Below, one piece after another: positions 45,836 through 58,222 of a stretch of DNA of 64,000 bases. The stretch is from Myrica gale. Taxonomy: Eukaryota; Streptophyta; Magnoliopsida; Fagales; Myricaceae. Positions within the stretch are counted from its first letter, which is position 1; the number at the start of each line of letters is the position of its first letter. Under the pieces are notes generated by a model. That model did no database searches. It was not told the DNA's origin and was given only the letters and a program-made list of their open reading frames with translations. Position numbers and translations under genes: made by a program. Where the stretch lies: contig OZ005608.1 of NCBI GenBank assembly GCA_963930655.1, positions 12,462,001-12,526,000 on the forward strand, given 5' to 3'.

Positions 45836-46113
45836 AACATCTTTTTTCCCGCCCCCGAGAAGATTTTCGTGCGGAAAAAATATTTATCTGAACGGGATTA
45901 GATTTCCGACGGTATTTGGAAACACTCCACTTTTCCGGTGCGAAAAAAGAAGACGAAAATTACATGACGAAATTTTAATTTTTCAAAAACTCGGATATTT
46001 TTTTGTCGCAATTCGGCGCGAAAAAGCTCATTCAGCGACGTTGAATACCCGTGAATGGATGTATTTCCCCTGTGAGAGGGATCCATATAAGAAATCATTG
46101 CAACAACCATAAC

Positions 46114-46232
46114 GGGTGCGATCATACCAGCACTAATGCACCGGATCCCATCAGAACTCCGCAGGTATGCGTGCTTGGGCGAGAGTAGTACTAGGATGGG
46201 TGACCTCCTGGGAAGTCCTCGTGTTGCACCCC
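46114..46232 (+). rRNA. 5S rRNA gene, class A
   Basis: Fifth slot of the second N-led block. Confidence 0.92.
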
Positions 46233-46503
46233 AACATCTTTTTTCCCGCCCCCGAGAAGATTTTCGTGCGGAAAAAATATTTATCTGAACGGGATTAGAT
46301 TTCTGCCGGTATTTGAAAACACTCCACTTTTCCGGTGCGAAAAACGAAGACGAAAACTACATGACGAAATTTTGATTTTTCAAAAACTCGGATATTTTTT
46401 TGTCGCAATTCGGCGCGAAAAAGCTCTTTCAGCGACGTTGAATACCCGTGAATGGATGTATTTCCCCTGTGAGAGGGATCCATATAAGAAATCATTGCAA
46501 CAA

Positions 46504-46581
46504 TCAGAACTCCGCAGTTAAGCGTGCTTGGGCGAGAGTAGTACTAGGATGGGTGACCTCCTTGGAAGTCCTCGTGTTGCC
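46504..46581 (+). pseudogene. 5S rRNA pseudogene, class N
   Basis: s3 spacer upstream, as at 44571. Confidence 0.9.
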
Positions 46582-46859
46582 AACATCTTTTTTCCCGCCC
46601 CCGAGAAGATTTTCGTGCGGAAAAAATATTTATCTGAACGGGATTAGATTTCTGCCGGTATTTGAAAACACTCCACTTTTCCGGTGCGAAAAACGAAGAC
46701 GAAAACTACTGGACGAAATTTTGATTTTTCAAAAACTCGGATATTTTTTTGTCGCAATTCGGCGCGAAAAAGCTCTTTCAGCGACGTTGAATACCCGTGA
46801 ATGGATGTATTTCCCCTGTGAGAGGGATCCATATAAGAAATCATTGCAACAAACATAAC

Positions 46860-46974
46860 GGGTGCGATCATACCAGCACTAATGCACCGGATCCCATCAG
46901 AACTCCGCAGTTAAGCGTGCTTGGGCGAGAGTAGTACTAGGATGGGTGACCTCCTTGGAAGTCCTCGTGTTGCC
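46860..46974 (+). rRNA. 5S rRNA gene, class D (3' deleted)
   Basis: TACTGGACG spacer upstream. Confidence 0.85.
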
Positions 46975-47252
46975 AACATCTTTTTTCCCGCCCCCGAGAA
47001 GATTTTCGTGCGGAAAAAATATTTATCTGAACGGGATTAGATTTCTGCCGGTATTTGAAAACACTCCACTTTTCCGGTGCGAAAAACGAAGACGAAAACT
47101 ACACGACGAAATTTTGATTTTTCAAAAACTCGGATATTTTTTTGTCGCAATTCGGCGCGAAAAAGCTCTTTCAGCGACGTTGAATACCCGTGAATGGATG
47201 TATTTCCCCTGTGAGAGGGATCCATATAAGAAATCATTGCAACAACCATAAC

Positions 47253-47371
47253 GGGTGCGATCATACCAGCACTAATGCACCGGATCCCATCAGAACTCCG
47301 CAGGTATGCGTGCTTGGGCGAGAGTAGTACTAGGATGGGTGACCTCCTGGGAAGTCCTCGTGTTGCACCCC
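47253..47371 (+). rRNA. 5S rRNA gene, class A
   Basis: Third slot of the third N-led block. Confidence 0.92.
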
Positions 47372-47649
47372 AACATCTTTTTTCCCGCCCCCGAGAAGAT
47401 TTTCGTGCGGAAAAAATATTTATCTGAACGGGATTAGATTTCTGCCGGTATTTGAAAACACTCCACTTTTCCGGTGCGAAAAACGAAGACGAAAACTACA
47501 TGACGAAATTTTGATTTTTCAAAAACTCGGATATTTTTTTGTCGCAATTCGGCGCGAAAAAGCTCTTTCAGCGACGTTGAATACCCGTGAATGGATGTAT
47601 TTCCCCTGTGAGAGGGATCCATATAAGAAATCATTGCAACAAACATAAC

Positions 47650-47768
47650 GGGTGCGATCATACCAGCACTAATGCACCGGATCCCATCAGAACTCCGCAG
47701 TTAAGCGTGCTTGGGCGAGAGTAGTACTAGGATGGGTGACCTCCTTGGAAGTCCTCGTGTTGCACCCC
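47650..47768 (+). rRNA. 5S rRNA gene, class T
   Basis: G97T; following s2 spacer has CTCATTCAG. Confidence 0.93.
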
Positions 47769-48046
47769 AACATCTTTTTTCCCGCCCCCGAGAAGATTTT
47801 CGTGCGGAAAAAATATTTATCTGAACGGGATTAGATTTCCGACGGTATTTGGAAACACTCCACTTTTCCGGTGCGAAAAAAGAAGACGAAAATTACATGA
47901 CGAAATTTTAATTTTTCAAAAACTCGGATATTTTTTTGTCGCAATTCGGCGCGAAAAAGCTCATTCAGCGACGTTGAATACCCGTGAATGGATGTATTTC
48001 CCCTGTGAGAGGGATCCATATAAGAAATCATTGCAACAACCATAAC

Positions 48047-48165
48047 GGGTGCGATCATACCAGCACTAATGCACCGGATCCCATCAGAACTCCGCAGGTA
48101 TGCGTGCTTGGGCGAGAGTAGTACTAGGATGGGTGACCTCCTGGGAAGTCCTCGTGTTGCACCCC
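48047..48165 (+). rRNA. 5S rRNA gene, class A
   Basis: The spacer that follows has private changes GAGATGATT (near 48187) and TTTACCCTG (near 48394). Confidence 0.92.
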
Positions 48166-48435
48166 AACATCTTTTTTCCCGCCCCCGAGATGATTTTCGT
48201 GCGGAAAAATATTTATCTGAACGGGATTAGATTTCCGCCGGTATTTGGAAACACTCCACTTTTCCGGTGCGAAAAAAGAAGACGAAAACTACATGGCGAA
48301 CTTTTGATTTTTCAAAAACTCGGATATTTTTTTGTCGCAATTCGGCGCGAAAAAGCTCTTTCAGCGACGTTGAATACCCGTGAATGGATGTATTTACCCT
48401 GTGAGAGGGATCCATATAAGAAATCATTGCAACAA

Positions 48436-48513
48436 TCAGAACTCCGCAGTTAAGCGTGCTTGGGCGAGAGTAGTACTAGGATGGGTGACCTCCTTGGAAG
48501 TCCTCGTGTTGCC
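48436..48513 (+). pseudogene. 5S rRNA pseudogene, class N
   Basis: s1 spacer upstream; followed by TACAGGACG near 48640. Confidence 0.9.
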
Positions 48514-48791
48514 AACATCTTTTTTCCCGCCCCCGAGAAGATTTTCGTGCGGAAAAAATATTTATCTGAACGGGATTAGATTTCTGCCGGTATTTGAAAA
48601 CACTCCACTTTTCCGGTGCGAAAAACGAAGACGAAAACTACAGGACGAAATTTTGATTTTTCAAAAACTCGGATATTTTTTTGTCGCAATTCGGCGCGAA
48701 AAAGCTCTTTCAGCGACGTTGAATACCCGTGAATGGATGTATTTCCCCTGTGAGAGGGATCCATATAAGAAATCATTGCAACAAACATAAC

Positions 48792-48910
48792 GGGTGCGAT
48801 CATACCAGCACTAATGCACCGGATCCCATCAGAACTCCGCAGTTAAGCGTGCTTGGGCGAGAGTAGTACTAGGATGGGTGACCTCCTTGGAAGTCCTCGT
48901 GTTGCACCCC
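48792..48910 (+). rRNA. 5S rRNA gene, class T
   Basis: G97T with intact 3' end in the slot held by D in earlier N-led blocks. Confidence 0.93.
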
Positions 48911-49188
48911 AACATCTTTTTTCCCGCCCCCGAGAAGATTTTCGTGCGGAAAAAATATTTATCTGAACGGGATTAGATTTCCGACGGTATTTGGAAACAC
49001 TCCACTTTTCCGGTGCGAAAAAAGAAGACGAAAATTACATGACGAAATTTTAATTTTTCAAAAACTCGGATATTTTTTTGTCGCAATTCGGCGCGAAAAA
49101 GCTCATTCAGCGACGTTGAATACCCGTGAATGGATGTATTTCCCCTGTGAGAGGGATCCATATAAGAAATCATTGCAACAACCATAAC

Positions 49189-49307
49189 GGGTGCGATCAT
49201 ACCAGCACTAATGCACCGGATCCCATCAGAACTCCGCAGGTATGCGTGCTTGGGCGAGAGTAGTACTAGGATGGGTGACCTCCTGGGAAGTCCTCGTGTT
49301 GCACCCC
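49189..49307 (+). rRNA. 5S rRNA gene, class A
   Basis: CTCATTCAG mark upstream. Confidence 0.92.
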
Positions 49308-49584
49308 AACATCTTTTTTCCCGCCCCCGAGAAGATTTTCGTGCGGAAAAATATTTATCTGAACGGGATTAGATTTCCGCCGGTATTTGGAAACACTCCA
49401 CTTTTCCGGTGCGAAAAAAGAAGACGAAAACTACATGGCGAACTTTTGATTTTTCAAAAACTCGGATATTTTTTTGTCGCAATTCGGCGCGAAAAAGCTC
49501 TTTCAGCGACGTTGAATACCCGTGAATGGATGTATTTCCCCTGTGAGAGGGATCCATATAAGAAATCATTGCAACAAACATAAC

Positions 49585-49699
49585 GGGTGCGATCATACCA
49601 GCACTAATGCACCGGATCCCATCAGAACTCCGCAGTTAAGCGTGCTTGGGCGAGAGTAGTACTAGGATGGGTGACCTCCTTGGAAGTCCTCGTGTTGCC
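49585..49699 (+). rRNA. 5S rRNA gene, class D (3' deleted)
   Basis: Opens the first D-A dimer run. Confidence 0.85.
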
Positions 49700-49977
49700 A
49701 ACATCTTTTTTCCCGCCCCCGAGAAGATTTTCGTGCGGAAAAAATATTTATCTGAACGGGATTAGATTTCTGCCGGTATTTGAAAACACTCCACTTTTCC
49801 GGTGCGAAAAACGAAGACGAAAACTACACGACGAAATTTTGATTTTTCAAAAACTCGGATATTTTTTTGTCGCAATTCGGCGCGAAAAAGCTCTTTCAGC
49901 GACGTTGAATACCCGTGAATGGATGTATTTCCCCTGTGAGAGGGATCCATATAAGAAATCATTGCAACAACCATAAC

Positions 49978-50096
49978 GGGTGCGATCATACCAGCACTAA
50001 TGCACCGGATCCCATCAGAACTCCGCAGGTATGCGTGCTTGGGCGAGAGTAGTACTAGGATGGGTGACCTCCTGGGAAGTCCTCGTGTTGCACCCC
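49978..50096 (+). rRNA. 5S rRNA gene, class A
   Basis: Dimer 1. Confidence 0.92.
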
Positions 50097-50374
50097 AACA
50101 TCTTTTTTCCCGCCCCCGAGAAGATTTTCGTGCGGAAAAAATATTTATCTGAACGGGATTAGATTTCTGCCGGTATTTGAAAACACTCCACTTTTCCGGT
50201 GCGAAAAACGAAGACGAAAACTACATGACGAAATTTTGATTTTTCAAAAACTCGGATATTTTTTTGTCGCAATTCGGCGCGAAAAAGCTCTTTCAGCGAC
50301 GTTGAATACCCGTGAATGGATGTATTTCCCCTGTGAGAGGGATCCATATAAGAAATCATTGCAACAAACATAAC

Positions 50375-50489
50375 GGGTGCGATCATACCAGCACTAATGC
50401 ACCGGATCCCATCAGAACTCCGCAGTTAAGCGTGCTTGGGCGAGAGTAGTACTAGGATGGGTGACCTCCTTGGAAGTCCTCGTGTTGCC
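50375..50489 (+). rRNA. 5S rRNA gene, class D (3' deleted)
   Basis: Dimer 2. Confidence 0.85.
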
Positions 50490-50767
50490 AACATCTTTTT
50501 TCCCGCCCCCGAGAAGATTTTCGTGCGGAAAAAATATTTATCTGAACGGGATTAGATTTCTGCCGGTATTTGAAAACACTCCACTTTTCCGGTGCGAAAA
50601 ACGAAGACGAAAACTACACGACGAAATTTTGATTTTTCAAAAACTCGGATATTTTTTTGTCGCAATTCGGCGCGAAAAAGCTCTTTCAGCGACGTTGAAT
50701 ACCCGTGAATGGATGTATTTCCCCTGTGAGAGGGATCCATATAAGAAATCATTGCAACAACCATAAC

Positions 50768-50886
50768 GGGTGCGATCATACCAGCACTAATGCACCGGAT
50801 CCCATCAGAACTCCGCAGGTATGCGTGCTTGGGCGAGAGTAGTACTAGGATGGGTGACCTCCTGGGAAGTCCTCGTGTTGCACCCC
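50768..50886 (+). rRNA. 5S rRNA gene, class A
   Basis: Dimer 2. Confidence 0.92.
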
Positions 50887-51164
50887 AACATCTTTTTTCC
50901 CGCCCCCGAGAAGATTTTCGTGCGGAAAAAATATTTATCTGAACGGGATTAGATTTCTGCCGGTATTTGAAAACACTCCACTTTTCCGGTGCGAAAAACG
51001 AAGACGAAAACTACATGACGAAATTTTGATTTTTCAAAAACTCGGATATTTTTTTGTCGCAATTCGGCGCGAAAAAGCTCTTTCAGCGACGTTGAATACC
51101 CGTGAATGGATGTATTTCCCCTGTGAGAGGGATCCATATAAGAAATCATTGCAACAAACATAAC

Positions 51165-51279
51165 GGGTGCGATCATACCAGCACTAATGCACCGGATCCC
51201 ATCAGAACTCCGCAGTTAAGCGTGCTTGGGCGAGAGTAGTACTAGGATGGGTGACCTCCTTGGAAGTCCTCGTGTTGCC
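51165..51279 (+). rRNA. 5S rRNA gene, class D (3' deleted)
   Basis: Dimer 3; the following spacer has a private CCCCGGTGAG near 51515. Confidence 0.85.
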
Positions 51280-51557
51280 AACATCTTTTTTCCCGCCCCC
51301 GAGAAGATTTTCGTGCGGAAAAAATATTTATCTGAACGGGATTAGATTTCTGCCGGTATTTGAAAACACTCCACTTTTCCGGTGCGAAAAACGAAGACGA
51401 AAACTACACGACGAAATTTTGATTTTTCAAAAACTCGGATATTTTTTTGTCGCAATTCGGCGCGAAAAAGCTCTTTCAGCGACGTTGAATACCCGTGAAT
51501 GGATGTATTTCCCCGGTGAGAGGGATCCATATAAGAAATCATTGCAACAACCATAAC

Positions 51558-51676
51558 GGGTGCGATCATACCAGCACTAATGCACCGGATCCCATCAGAA
51601 CTCCGCAGGTATGCGTGCTTGGGCGAGAGTAGTACTAGGATGGGTGACCTCCTGGGAAGTCCTCGTGTTGCACCCC
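51558..51676 (+). rRNA. 5S rRNA gene, class A
   Basis: Dimer 3. Confidence 0.92.
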
Positions 51677-51954
51677 AACATCTTTTTTCCCGCCCCCGAG
51701 AAGATTTTCGTGCGGAAAAAATATTTATCTGAACGGGATTAGATTTCTGCCGGTATTTGAAAACACTCCACTTTTCCGGTGCGAAAAACGAAGACGAAAA
51801 CTACATGACGAAATTTTGATTTTTCAAAAACTCGGATATTTTTTTGTCGCAATTCGGCGCGAAAAAGCTCTTTCAGCGACGTTGAATACCCGTGAATGGA
51901 TGTATTTCCCCTGTGAGAGGGATCCATATAAGAAATCATTGCAACAACCATAAC

Positions 51955-52073
51955 GGGTGCGATCATACCAGCACTAATGCACCGGATCCCATCAGAACTC
52001 CGCAGGTATGCGTGCTTGGGCGAGAGTAGTACTAGGATGGGTGACCTCCTGGGAAGTCCTCGTGTTGCACCCC
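51955..52073 (+). rRNA. 5S rRNA gene, class A
   Basis: Second A in a row; s1 spacer follows. Confidence 0.92.
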
Positions 52074-52350
52074 AACATCTTTTTTCCCGCCCCCGAGAAG
52101 ATTTTCGTGCGGAAAAATATTTATCTGAACGGGATTAGATTTCCGCCGGTATTTGGAAACACTCCACTTTTCCGGTGCGAAAAAAGAAGACGAAAACTAC
52201 ATGGCGAACTTTTGATTTTTCAAAAACTCGGATATTTTTTTGTCGCAATTCGGCGCGAAAAAGCTCTTTCAGCGACGTTGAATACCCGTGAATGGATGTA
52301 TTTCCCCTGTGAGAGGGATCCATATAAGAAATCATTGCAACAAACATAAC

Positions 52351-52469
52351 GGGTGCGATCATACCAGCACTAATGCACCGGATCCCATCAGAACTCCGCA
52401 GTTAAGCGTGCTTGGGCGAGAGTAGTACTAGGATGGGTGACCTCCTTGGAAGTCCTCGTGTTGCACCCC
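52351..52469 (+). rRNA. 5S rRNA gene, class T
   Basis: G97T; s2 spacer follows. Confidence 0.93.
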
Positions 52470-52747
52470 AACATCTTTTTTCCCGCCCCCGAGAAGATTT
52501 TCGTGCGGAAAAAATATTTATCTGAACGGGATTAGATTTCCGACGGTATTTGGAAACACTCCACTTTTCCGGTGCGAAAAAAGAAGACGAAAATTACATG
52601 ACGAAATTTTAATTTTTCAAAAACTCGGATATTTTTTTGTCGCAATTCGGCGCGAAAAAGCTCTTTCAGCGACGTTGAATACCCGTGAATGGATGTATTT
52701 CCCCTGTGAGAGGGATCCATATAAGAAATCATTGCAACAACCATAAC

Positions 52748-52866
52748 GGGTGCGATCATACCAGCACTAATGCACCGGATCCCATCAGAACTCCGCAGGT
52801 ATGCGTGCTTGGGCGAGAGTAGTACTAGGATGGGTGACCTCCTGGGAAGTCCTCGTGTTGCACCCC
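52748..52866 (+). rRNA. 5S rRNA gene, class A
   Basis: s1 spacer leads into N. Confidence 0.92.
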
Positions 52867-53136
52867 AACATCTTTTTTCCCGCCCCCGAGAAGATTTTCG
52901 TGCGGAAAAATATTTATCTGAACGGGATTAGATTTCCGCCGGTATTTGGAAACACTCCACTTTTCCGGTGCGAAAAAAGAAGACGAAAACTACATGGCGA
53001 ACTTTTGATTTTTCAAAAACTCGGATATTTTTTTGTCGCAATTCGGCGCGAAAAAGCTCTTTCAGCGACGTTGAATACCCGTGAATGGATGTATTTCCCC
53101 TGTGAGAGGGATCCATATAAGAAATCATTGCAACAA

Positions 53137-53214
53137 TCAGAACTCCGCAGTTAAGCGTGCTTGGGCGAGAGTAGTACTAGGATGGGTGACCTCCTTGGAA
53201 GTCCTCGTGTTGCC
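53137..53214 (+). pseudogene. 5S rRNA pseudogene, class N
   Basis: Opens the 2680-bp block; the following spacer has ACATGACG, not TACTGGACG. Confidence 0.9.
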
Positions 53215-53492
53215 AACATCTTTTTTCCCGCCCCCGAGAAGATTTTCGTGCGGAAAAAATATTTATCTGAACGGGATTAGATTTCTGCCGGTATTTGAAA
53301 ACACTCCACTTTTCCGGTGCGAAAAACGAAGACGAAAACTACATGACGAAATTTTGATTTTTCAAAAACTCGGATATTTTTTTGTCGCAATTCGGCGCGA
53401 AAAAGCTCTTTCAGCGACGTTGAATACCCGTGAATGGATGTATTTCCCCTGTGAGAGGGATCCATATAAGAAATCATTGCAACAAACATAAC

Positions 53493-53611
53493 GGGTGCGA
53501 TCATACCAGCACTAATGCACCGGATCCCATCAGAACTCCGCAGTTAAGCGTGCTTGGGCGAGAGTAGTACTAGGATGGGTGACCTCCTTGGAAGTCCTCG
53601 TGTTGCACCCC
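53493..53611 (+). rRNA. 5S rRNA gene, class T
   Basis: G97T. Confidence 0.93.
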
Positions 53612-53889
53612 AACATCTTTTTTCCCGCCCCCGAGAAGATTTTCGTGCGGAAAAAATATTTATCTGAACGGGATTAGATTTCCGACGGTATTTGGAAACA
53701 CTCCACTTTTCCGGTGCGAAAAAAGAAGACGAAAATTACATGACGAAATTTTAATTTTTCAAAAACTCGGATATTTTTTTGTCGCAATTCGGCGCGAAAA
53801 AGCTCTTTCAGCGACGTTGAATACCCGTGAATGGATGTATTTCCCCTGTGAGAGGGATCCATATAAGAAATCATTGCAACAACCATAAC

Positions 53890-54008
53890 GGGTGCGATCA
53901 TACCAGCACTAATGCACCGGATCCCATCAGAACTCCGCAGGTATGCGTGCTTGGGCGAGAGTAGTACTAGGATGGGTGACCTCCTGGGAAGTCCTCGTGT
54001 TGCACCCC
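53890..54008 (+). rRNA. 5S rRNA gene, class A
   Basis: Third slot of the 2680-bp block. Confidence 0.92.
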
Positions 54009-54278
54009 AACATCTTTTTTCCCGCCCCCGAGAAGATTTTCGTGCGGAAAAATATTTATCTGAACGGGATTAGATTTCCGCCGGTATTTGGAAACACTCC
54101 ACTTTTCCGGTGCGAAAAAAGAAGACGAAAACTACATGGCGAACTTTTGATTTTTCAAAAACTCGGATATTTTTTTGTCGCAATTCGGCGCGAAAAAGCT
54201 CTTTCAGCGACGTTGAATACCCGTGAATGGATGTATTTCCCCTGTGAGAGGGATCCATATAAGAAATCATTGCAACAA

Positions 54279-54356
54279 TCAGAACTCCGCAGTTAAGCGT
54301 GCTTGGGCGAGAGTAGTACTAGGATGGGTGACCTCCTTGGAAGTCCTCGTGTTGCC
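54279..54356 (+). pseudogene. 5S rRNA pseudogene, class N
   Basis: 1142 bp after the previous N. Confidence 0.9.
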
Positions 54357-54634
54357 AACATCTTTTTTCCCGCCCCCGAGAAGATTTTCGTGCGGAAAAA
54401 ATATTTATCTGAACGGGATTAGATTTCTGCCGGTATTTGAAAACACTCCACTTTTCCGGTGCGAAAAACGAAGACGAAAACTACATGACGAAATTTTGAT
54501 TTTTCAAAAACTCGGATATTTTTTTGTCGCAATTCGGCGCGAAAAAGCTCTTTCAGCGACGTTGAATACCCGTGAATGGATGTATTTCCCCTGTGAGAGG
54601 GATCCATATAAGAAATCATTGCAACAACCATAAC

Positions 54635-54753
54635 GGGTGCGATCATACCAGCACTAATGCACCGGATCCCATCAGAACTCCGCAGGTATGCGTGCTTGGG
54701 CGAGAGTAGTACTAGGATGGGTGACCTCCTGGGAAGTCCTCGTGTTGCACCCC
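54635..54753 (+). rRNA. 5S rRNA gene, class A
   Basis: Follows N directly, in place of T. Confidence 0.92.
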
Positions 54754-55030
54754 AACATCTTTTTTCCCGCCCCCGAGAAGATTTTCGTGCGGAAAAATAT
54801 TTATCTGAACGGGATTAGATTTCCGCCGGTATTTGGAAACACTCCACTTTTCCGGTGCGAAAAAAGAAGACGAAAACTACATGGCGAACTTTTGATTTTT
54901 CAAAAACTCGGATATTTTTTTGTCGCAATTCGGCGCGAAAAAGCTCTTTCAGCGACGTTGAATACCCGTGAATGGATGTATTTCCCCTGTGAGAGGGATC
55001 CATATAAGAAATCATTGCAACAAACATAAC

Positions 55031-55149
55031 GGGTGCGATCATACCAGCACTAATGCACCGGATCCCATCAGAACTCCGCAGTTAAGCGTGCTTGGGCGAG
55101 AGTAGTACTAGGATGGGTGACCTCCTTGGAAGTCCTCGTGTTGCACCCC
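55031..55149 (+). rRNA. 5S rRNA gene, class T
   Basis: G97T. Confidence 0.93.
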
Positions 55150-55427
55150 AACATCTTTTTTCCCGCCCCCGAGAAGATTTTCGTGCGGAAAAAATATTTA
55201 TCTGAACGGGATTAGATTTCCGACGGTATTTGGAAACACTCCACTTTTCCGGTGCGAAAAAAGAAGACGAAAATTACATGACGAAATTTTAATTTTTCAA
55301 AAACTCGGATATTTTTTTGTCGCAATTCGGCGCGAAAAAGCTCTTTCAGCGACGTTGAATACCCGTGAATGGATGTATTTCCCCTGTGAGAGGGATCCAT
55401 ATAAGAAATCATTGCAACAACCATAAC

Positions 55428-55546
55428 GGGTGCGATCATACCAGCACTAATGCACCGGATCCCATCAGAACTCCGCAGGTATGCGTGCTTGGGCGAGAGT
55501 AGTACTAGGATGGGTGACCTCCTGGGAAGTCCTCGTGTTGCACCCC
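55428..55546 (+). rRNA. 5S rRNA gene, class A
   Basis: Seventh slot of the 2680-bp block. Confidence 0.92.
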
Positions 55547-55816
55547 AACATCTTTTTTCCCGCCCCCGAGAAGATTTTCGTGCGGAAAAATATTTATCTG
55601 AACGGGATTAGATTTCCGCCGGTATTTGGAAACACTCCACTTTTCCGGTGCGAAAAAAGAAGACGAAAACTACATGGCGAACTTTTGATTTTTCAAAAAC
55701 TCGGATATTTTTTTGTCGCAATTCGGCGCGAAAAAGCTCTTTCAGCGACGTTGAATACCCGTGAATGGATGTATTTCCCCTGTGAGAGGGATCCATATAA
55801 GAAATCATTGCAACAA

Positions 55817-55894
55817 TCAGAACTCCGCAGTTAAGCGTGCTTGGGCGAGAGTAGTACTAGGATGGGTGACCTCCTTGGAAGTCCTCGTGTTGCC
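55817..55894 (+). pseudogene. 5S rRNA pseudogene, class N
   Basis: Opens the second 2680-type block. Confidence 0.9.
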
Positions 55895-56172
55895 AACATC
55901 TTTTTTCCCGCCCCCGAGAAGATTTTCGTGCGGAAAAAATATTTATCTGAACGGGATTAGATTTCTGCCGGTATTTGAAAACACTCCACTTTTCCGGTGC
56001 GAAAAACGAAGACGAAAACTACATGACGAAATTTTGATTTTTCAAAAACTCGGATATTTTTTTGTCGCAATTCGGCGCGAAAAAGCTCTTTCAGCGACGT
56101 TGAATACCCGTGAATGGATGTATTTCCCCTGTGAGAGGGATCCATATAAGAAATCATTGCAACAAACATAAC

Positions 56173-56291
56173 GGGTGCGATCATACCAGCACTAATGCAC
56201 CGGATCCCATCAGAACTCCGCAGTTAAGCGTGCTTGGGCGAGAGTAGTACTAGGATGGGTGACCTCCTTGGAAGTCCTCGTGTTGCACCCC
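56173..56291 (+). rRNA. 5S rRNA gene, class T (last in window)
   Basis: G97T; to the right only A, D and one N remain. Confidence 0.93.
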
Positions 56292-56569
56292 AACATCTTT
56301 TTTCCCGCCCCCGAGAAGATTTTCGTGCGGAAAAAATATTTATCTGAACGGGATTAGATTTCCGACGGTATTTGGAAACACTCCACTTTTCCGGTGCGAA
56401 AAAAGAAGACGAAAATTACATGACGAAATTTTAATTTTTCAAAAACTCGGATATTTTTTTGTCGCAATTCGGCGCGAAAAAGCTCTTTCAGCGACGTTGA
56501 ATACCCGTGAATGGATGTATTTCCCCTGTGAGAGGGATCCATATAAGAAATCATTGCAACAACCATAAC

Positions 56570-56688
56570 GGGTGCGATCATACCAGCACTAATGCACCGG
56601 ATCCCATCAGAACTCCGCAGGTATGCGTGCTTGGGCGAGAGTAGTACTAGGATGGGTGACCTCCTGGGAAGTCCTCGTGTTGCACCCC
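56570..56688 (+). rRNA. 5S rRNA gene, class A
   Basis: Matches slot 53890. Confidence 0.92.
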
Positions 56689-56958
56689 AACATCTTTTTT
56701 CCCGCCCCCGAGAAGATTTTCGTGCGGAAAAATATTTATCTGAACGGGATTAGATTTCCGCCGGTATTTGGAAACACTCCACTTTTCCGGTGCGAAAAAA
56801 GAAGACGAAAACTACATGGCGAACTTTTGATTTTTCAAAAACTCGGATATTTTTTTGTCGCAATTCGGCGCGAAAAAGCTCTTTCAGCGACGTTGAATAC
56901 CCGTGAATGGATGTATTTCCCCTGTGAGAGGGATCCATATAAGAAATCATTGCAACAA

Positions 56959-57036
56959 TCAGAACTCCGCAGTTAAGCGTGCTTGGGCGAGAGTAGTACT
57001 AGGATGGGTGACCTCCTTGGAAGTCCTCGTGTTGCC
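56959..57036 (+). pseudogene. 5S rRNA pseudogene, class N (last in window)
   Basis: Matches slot 54279. Confidence 0.9.
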
Positions 57037-57314
57037 AACATCTTTTTTCCCGCCCCCGAGAAGATTTTCGTGCGGAAAAAATATTTATCTGAACGGGATT
57101 AGATTTCTGCCGGTATTTGAAAACACTCCACTTTTCCGGTGCGAAAAACGAAGACGAAAACTACATGACGAAATTTTGATTTTTCAAAAACTCGGATATT
57201 TTTTTGTCGCAATTCGGCGCGAAAAAGCTCTTTCAGCGACGTTGAATACCCGTGAATGGATGTATTTCCCCTGTGAGAGGGATCCATATAAGAAATCATT
57301 GCAACAACCATAAC

Positions 57315-57433
57315 GGGTGCGATCATACCAGCACTAATGCACCGGATCCCATCAGAACTCCGCAGGTATGCGTGCTTGGGCGAGAGTAGTACTAGGATGG
57401 GTGACCTCCTGGGAAGTCCTCGTGTTGCACCCC
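57315..57433 (+). rRNA. 5S rRNA gene, class A
   Basis: Matches slot 54635; last gene followed by an s1 spacer. Confidence 0.92.
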
Positions 57434-57710
57434 AACATCTTTTTTCCCGCCCCCGAGAAGATTTTCGTGCGGAAAAATATTTATCTGAACGGGATTAGAT
57501 TTCCGCCGGTATTTGGAAACACTCCACTTTTCCGGTGCGAAAAAAGAAGACGAAAACTACATGGCGAACTTTTGATTTTTCAAAAACTCGGATATTTTTT
57601 TGTCGCAATTCGGCGCGAAAAAGCTCTTTCAGCGACGTTGAATACCCGTGAATGGATGTATTTCCCCTGTGAGAGGGATCCATATAAGAAATCATTGCAA
57701 CAAACATAAC

Positions 57711-57825
57711 GGGTGCGATCATACCAGCACTAATGCACCGGATCCCATCAGAACTCCGCAGTTAAGCGTGCTTGGGCGAGAGTAGTACTAGGATGGGTGA
57801 CCTCCTTGGAAGTCCTCGTGTTGCC
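57711..57825 (+). rRNA. 5S rRNA gene, class D (3' deleted)
   Basis: Here the 2680-bp order breaks and the D/A region begins. Confidence 0.85.
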
Positions 57826-58103
57826 AACATCTTTTTTCCCGCCCCCGAGAAGATTTTCGTGCGGAAAAAATATTTATCTGAACGGGATTAGATTTCTGCC
57901 GGTATTTGAAAACACTCCACTTTTCCGGTGCGAAAAACGAAGACGAAAACTACACGACGAAATTTTGATTTTTCAAAAACTCGGATATTTTTTTGTCGCA
58001 ATTCGGCGCGAAAAAGCTCTTTCAGCGACGTTGAATACCCGTGAATGGATGTATTTCCCCTGTGAGAGGGATCCATATAAGAAATCATTGCAACAAACAT
58101 AAC

Positions 58104-58222
58104 GGGTGCGATCATACCAGCACTAATGCACCGGATCCCATCAGAACTCCGCAGGTATGCGTGCTTGGGCGAGAGTAGTACTAGGATGGGTGACCTCCTG
58201 GGAAGTCCTCGTGTTGCACCCC
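58104..58222 (+). rRNA. 5S rRNA gene, class A with A at -7
   Basis: T52G/A55T. The only class A copy preceded by CAAACATAAC rather than CAACCATAAC. Confidence 0.91.

Larger units (their letters stand above)
42642..48435 (+). repeat. higher-order repeat 5: five-unit blocks of 1929-1933 bp led by the N pseudogene
   Basis: Blocks start at 42642 (N-D-A-D-A), 44571 (N-D-A-T-A) and 46504 (N-D-A-T-A). A TACTGGACG mark follows N in all three (near 42846, 44775 and 46708). A CTCATTCAG mark follows T in the last two. Confidence 0.85.
49585..51954 (+). repeat. D-A dimer repeat of 790 bp
   Basis: Three copies start at 49585, 50375 and 51165 (D to A 393 bp, A to D 397 bp). Both spacers are s3-like; the one after D has CTACACGACG and the one after A has CTACATGACG. 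Confidence 0.9.
53137..57710 (+). repeat. seven-unit block of 2680 bp, order N-T-A-N-A-T-A
   Basis: The first copy runs from 53137 to 55816. A second starts at 55817 and repeats the first five units (N-T-A-N-A) before changing to D at 57711. Inside it, N-T-A spans 1142 bp. Confidence 0.85.
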
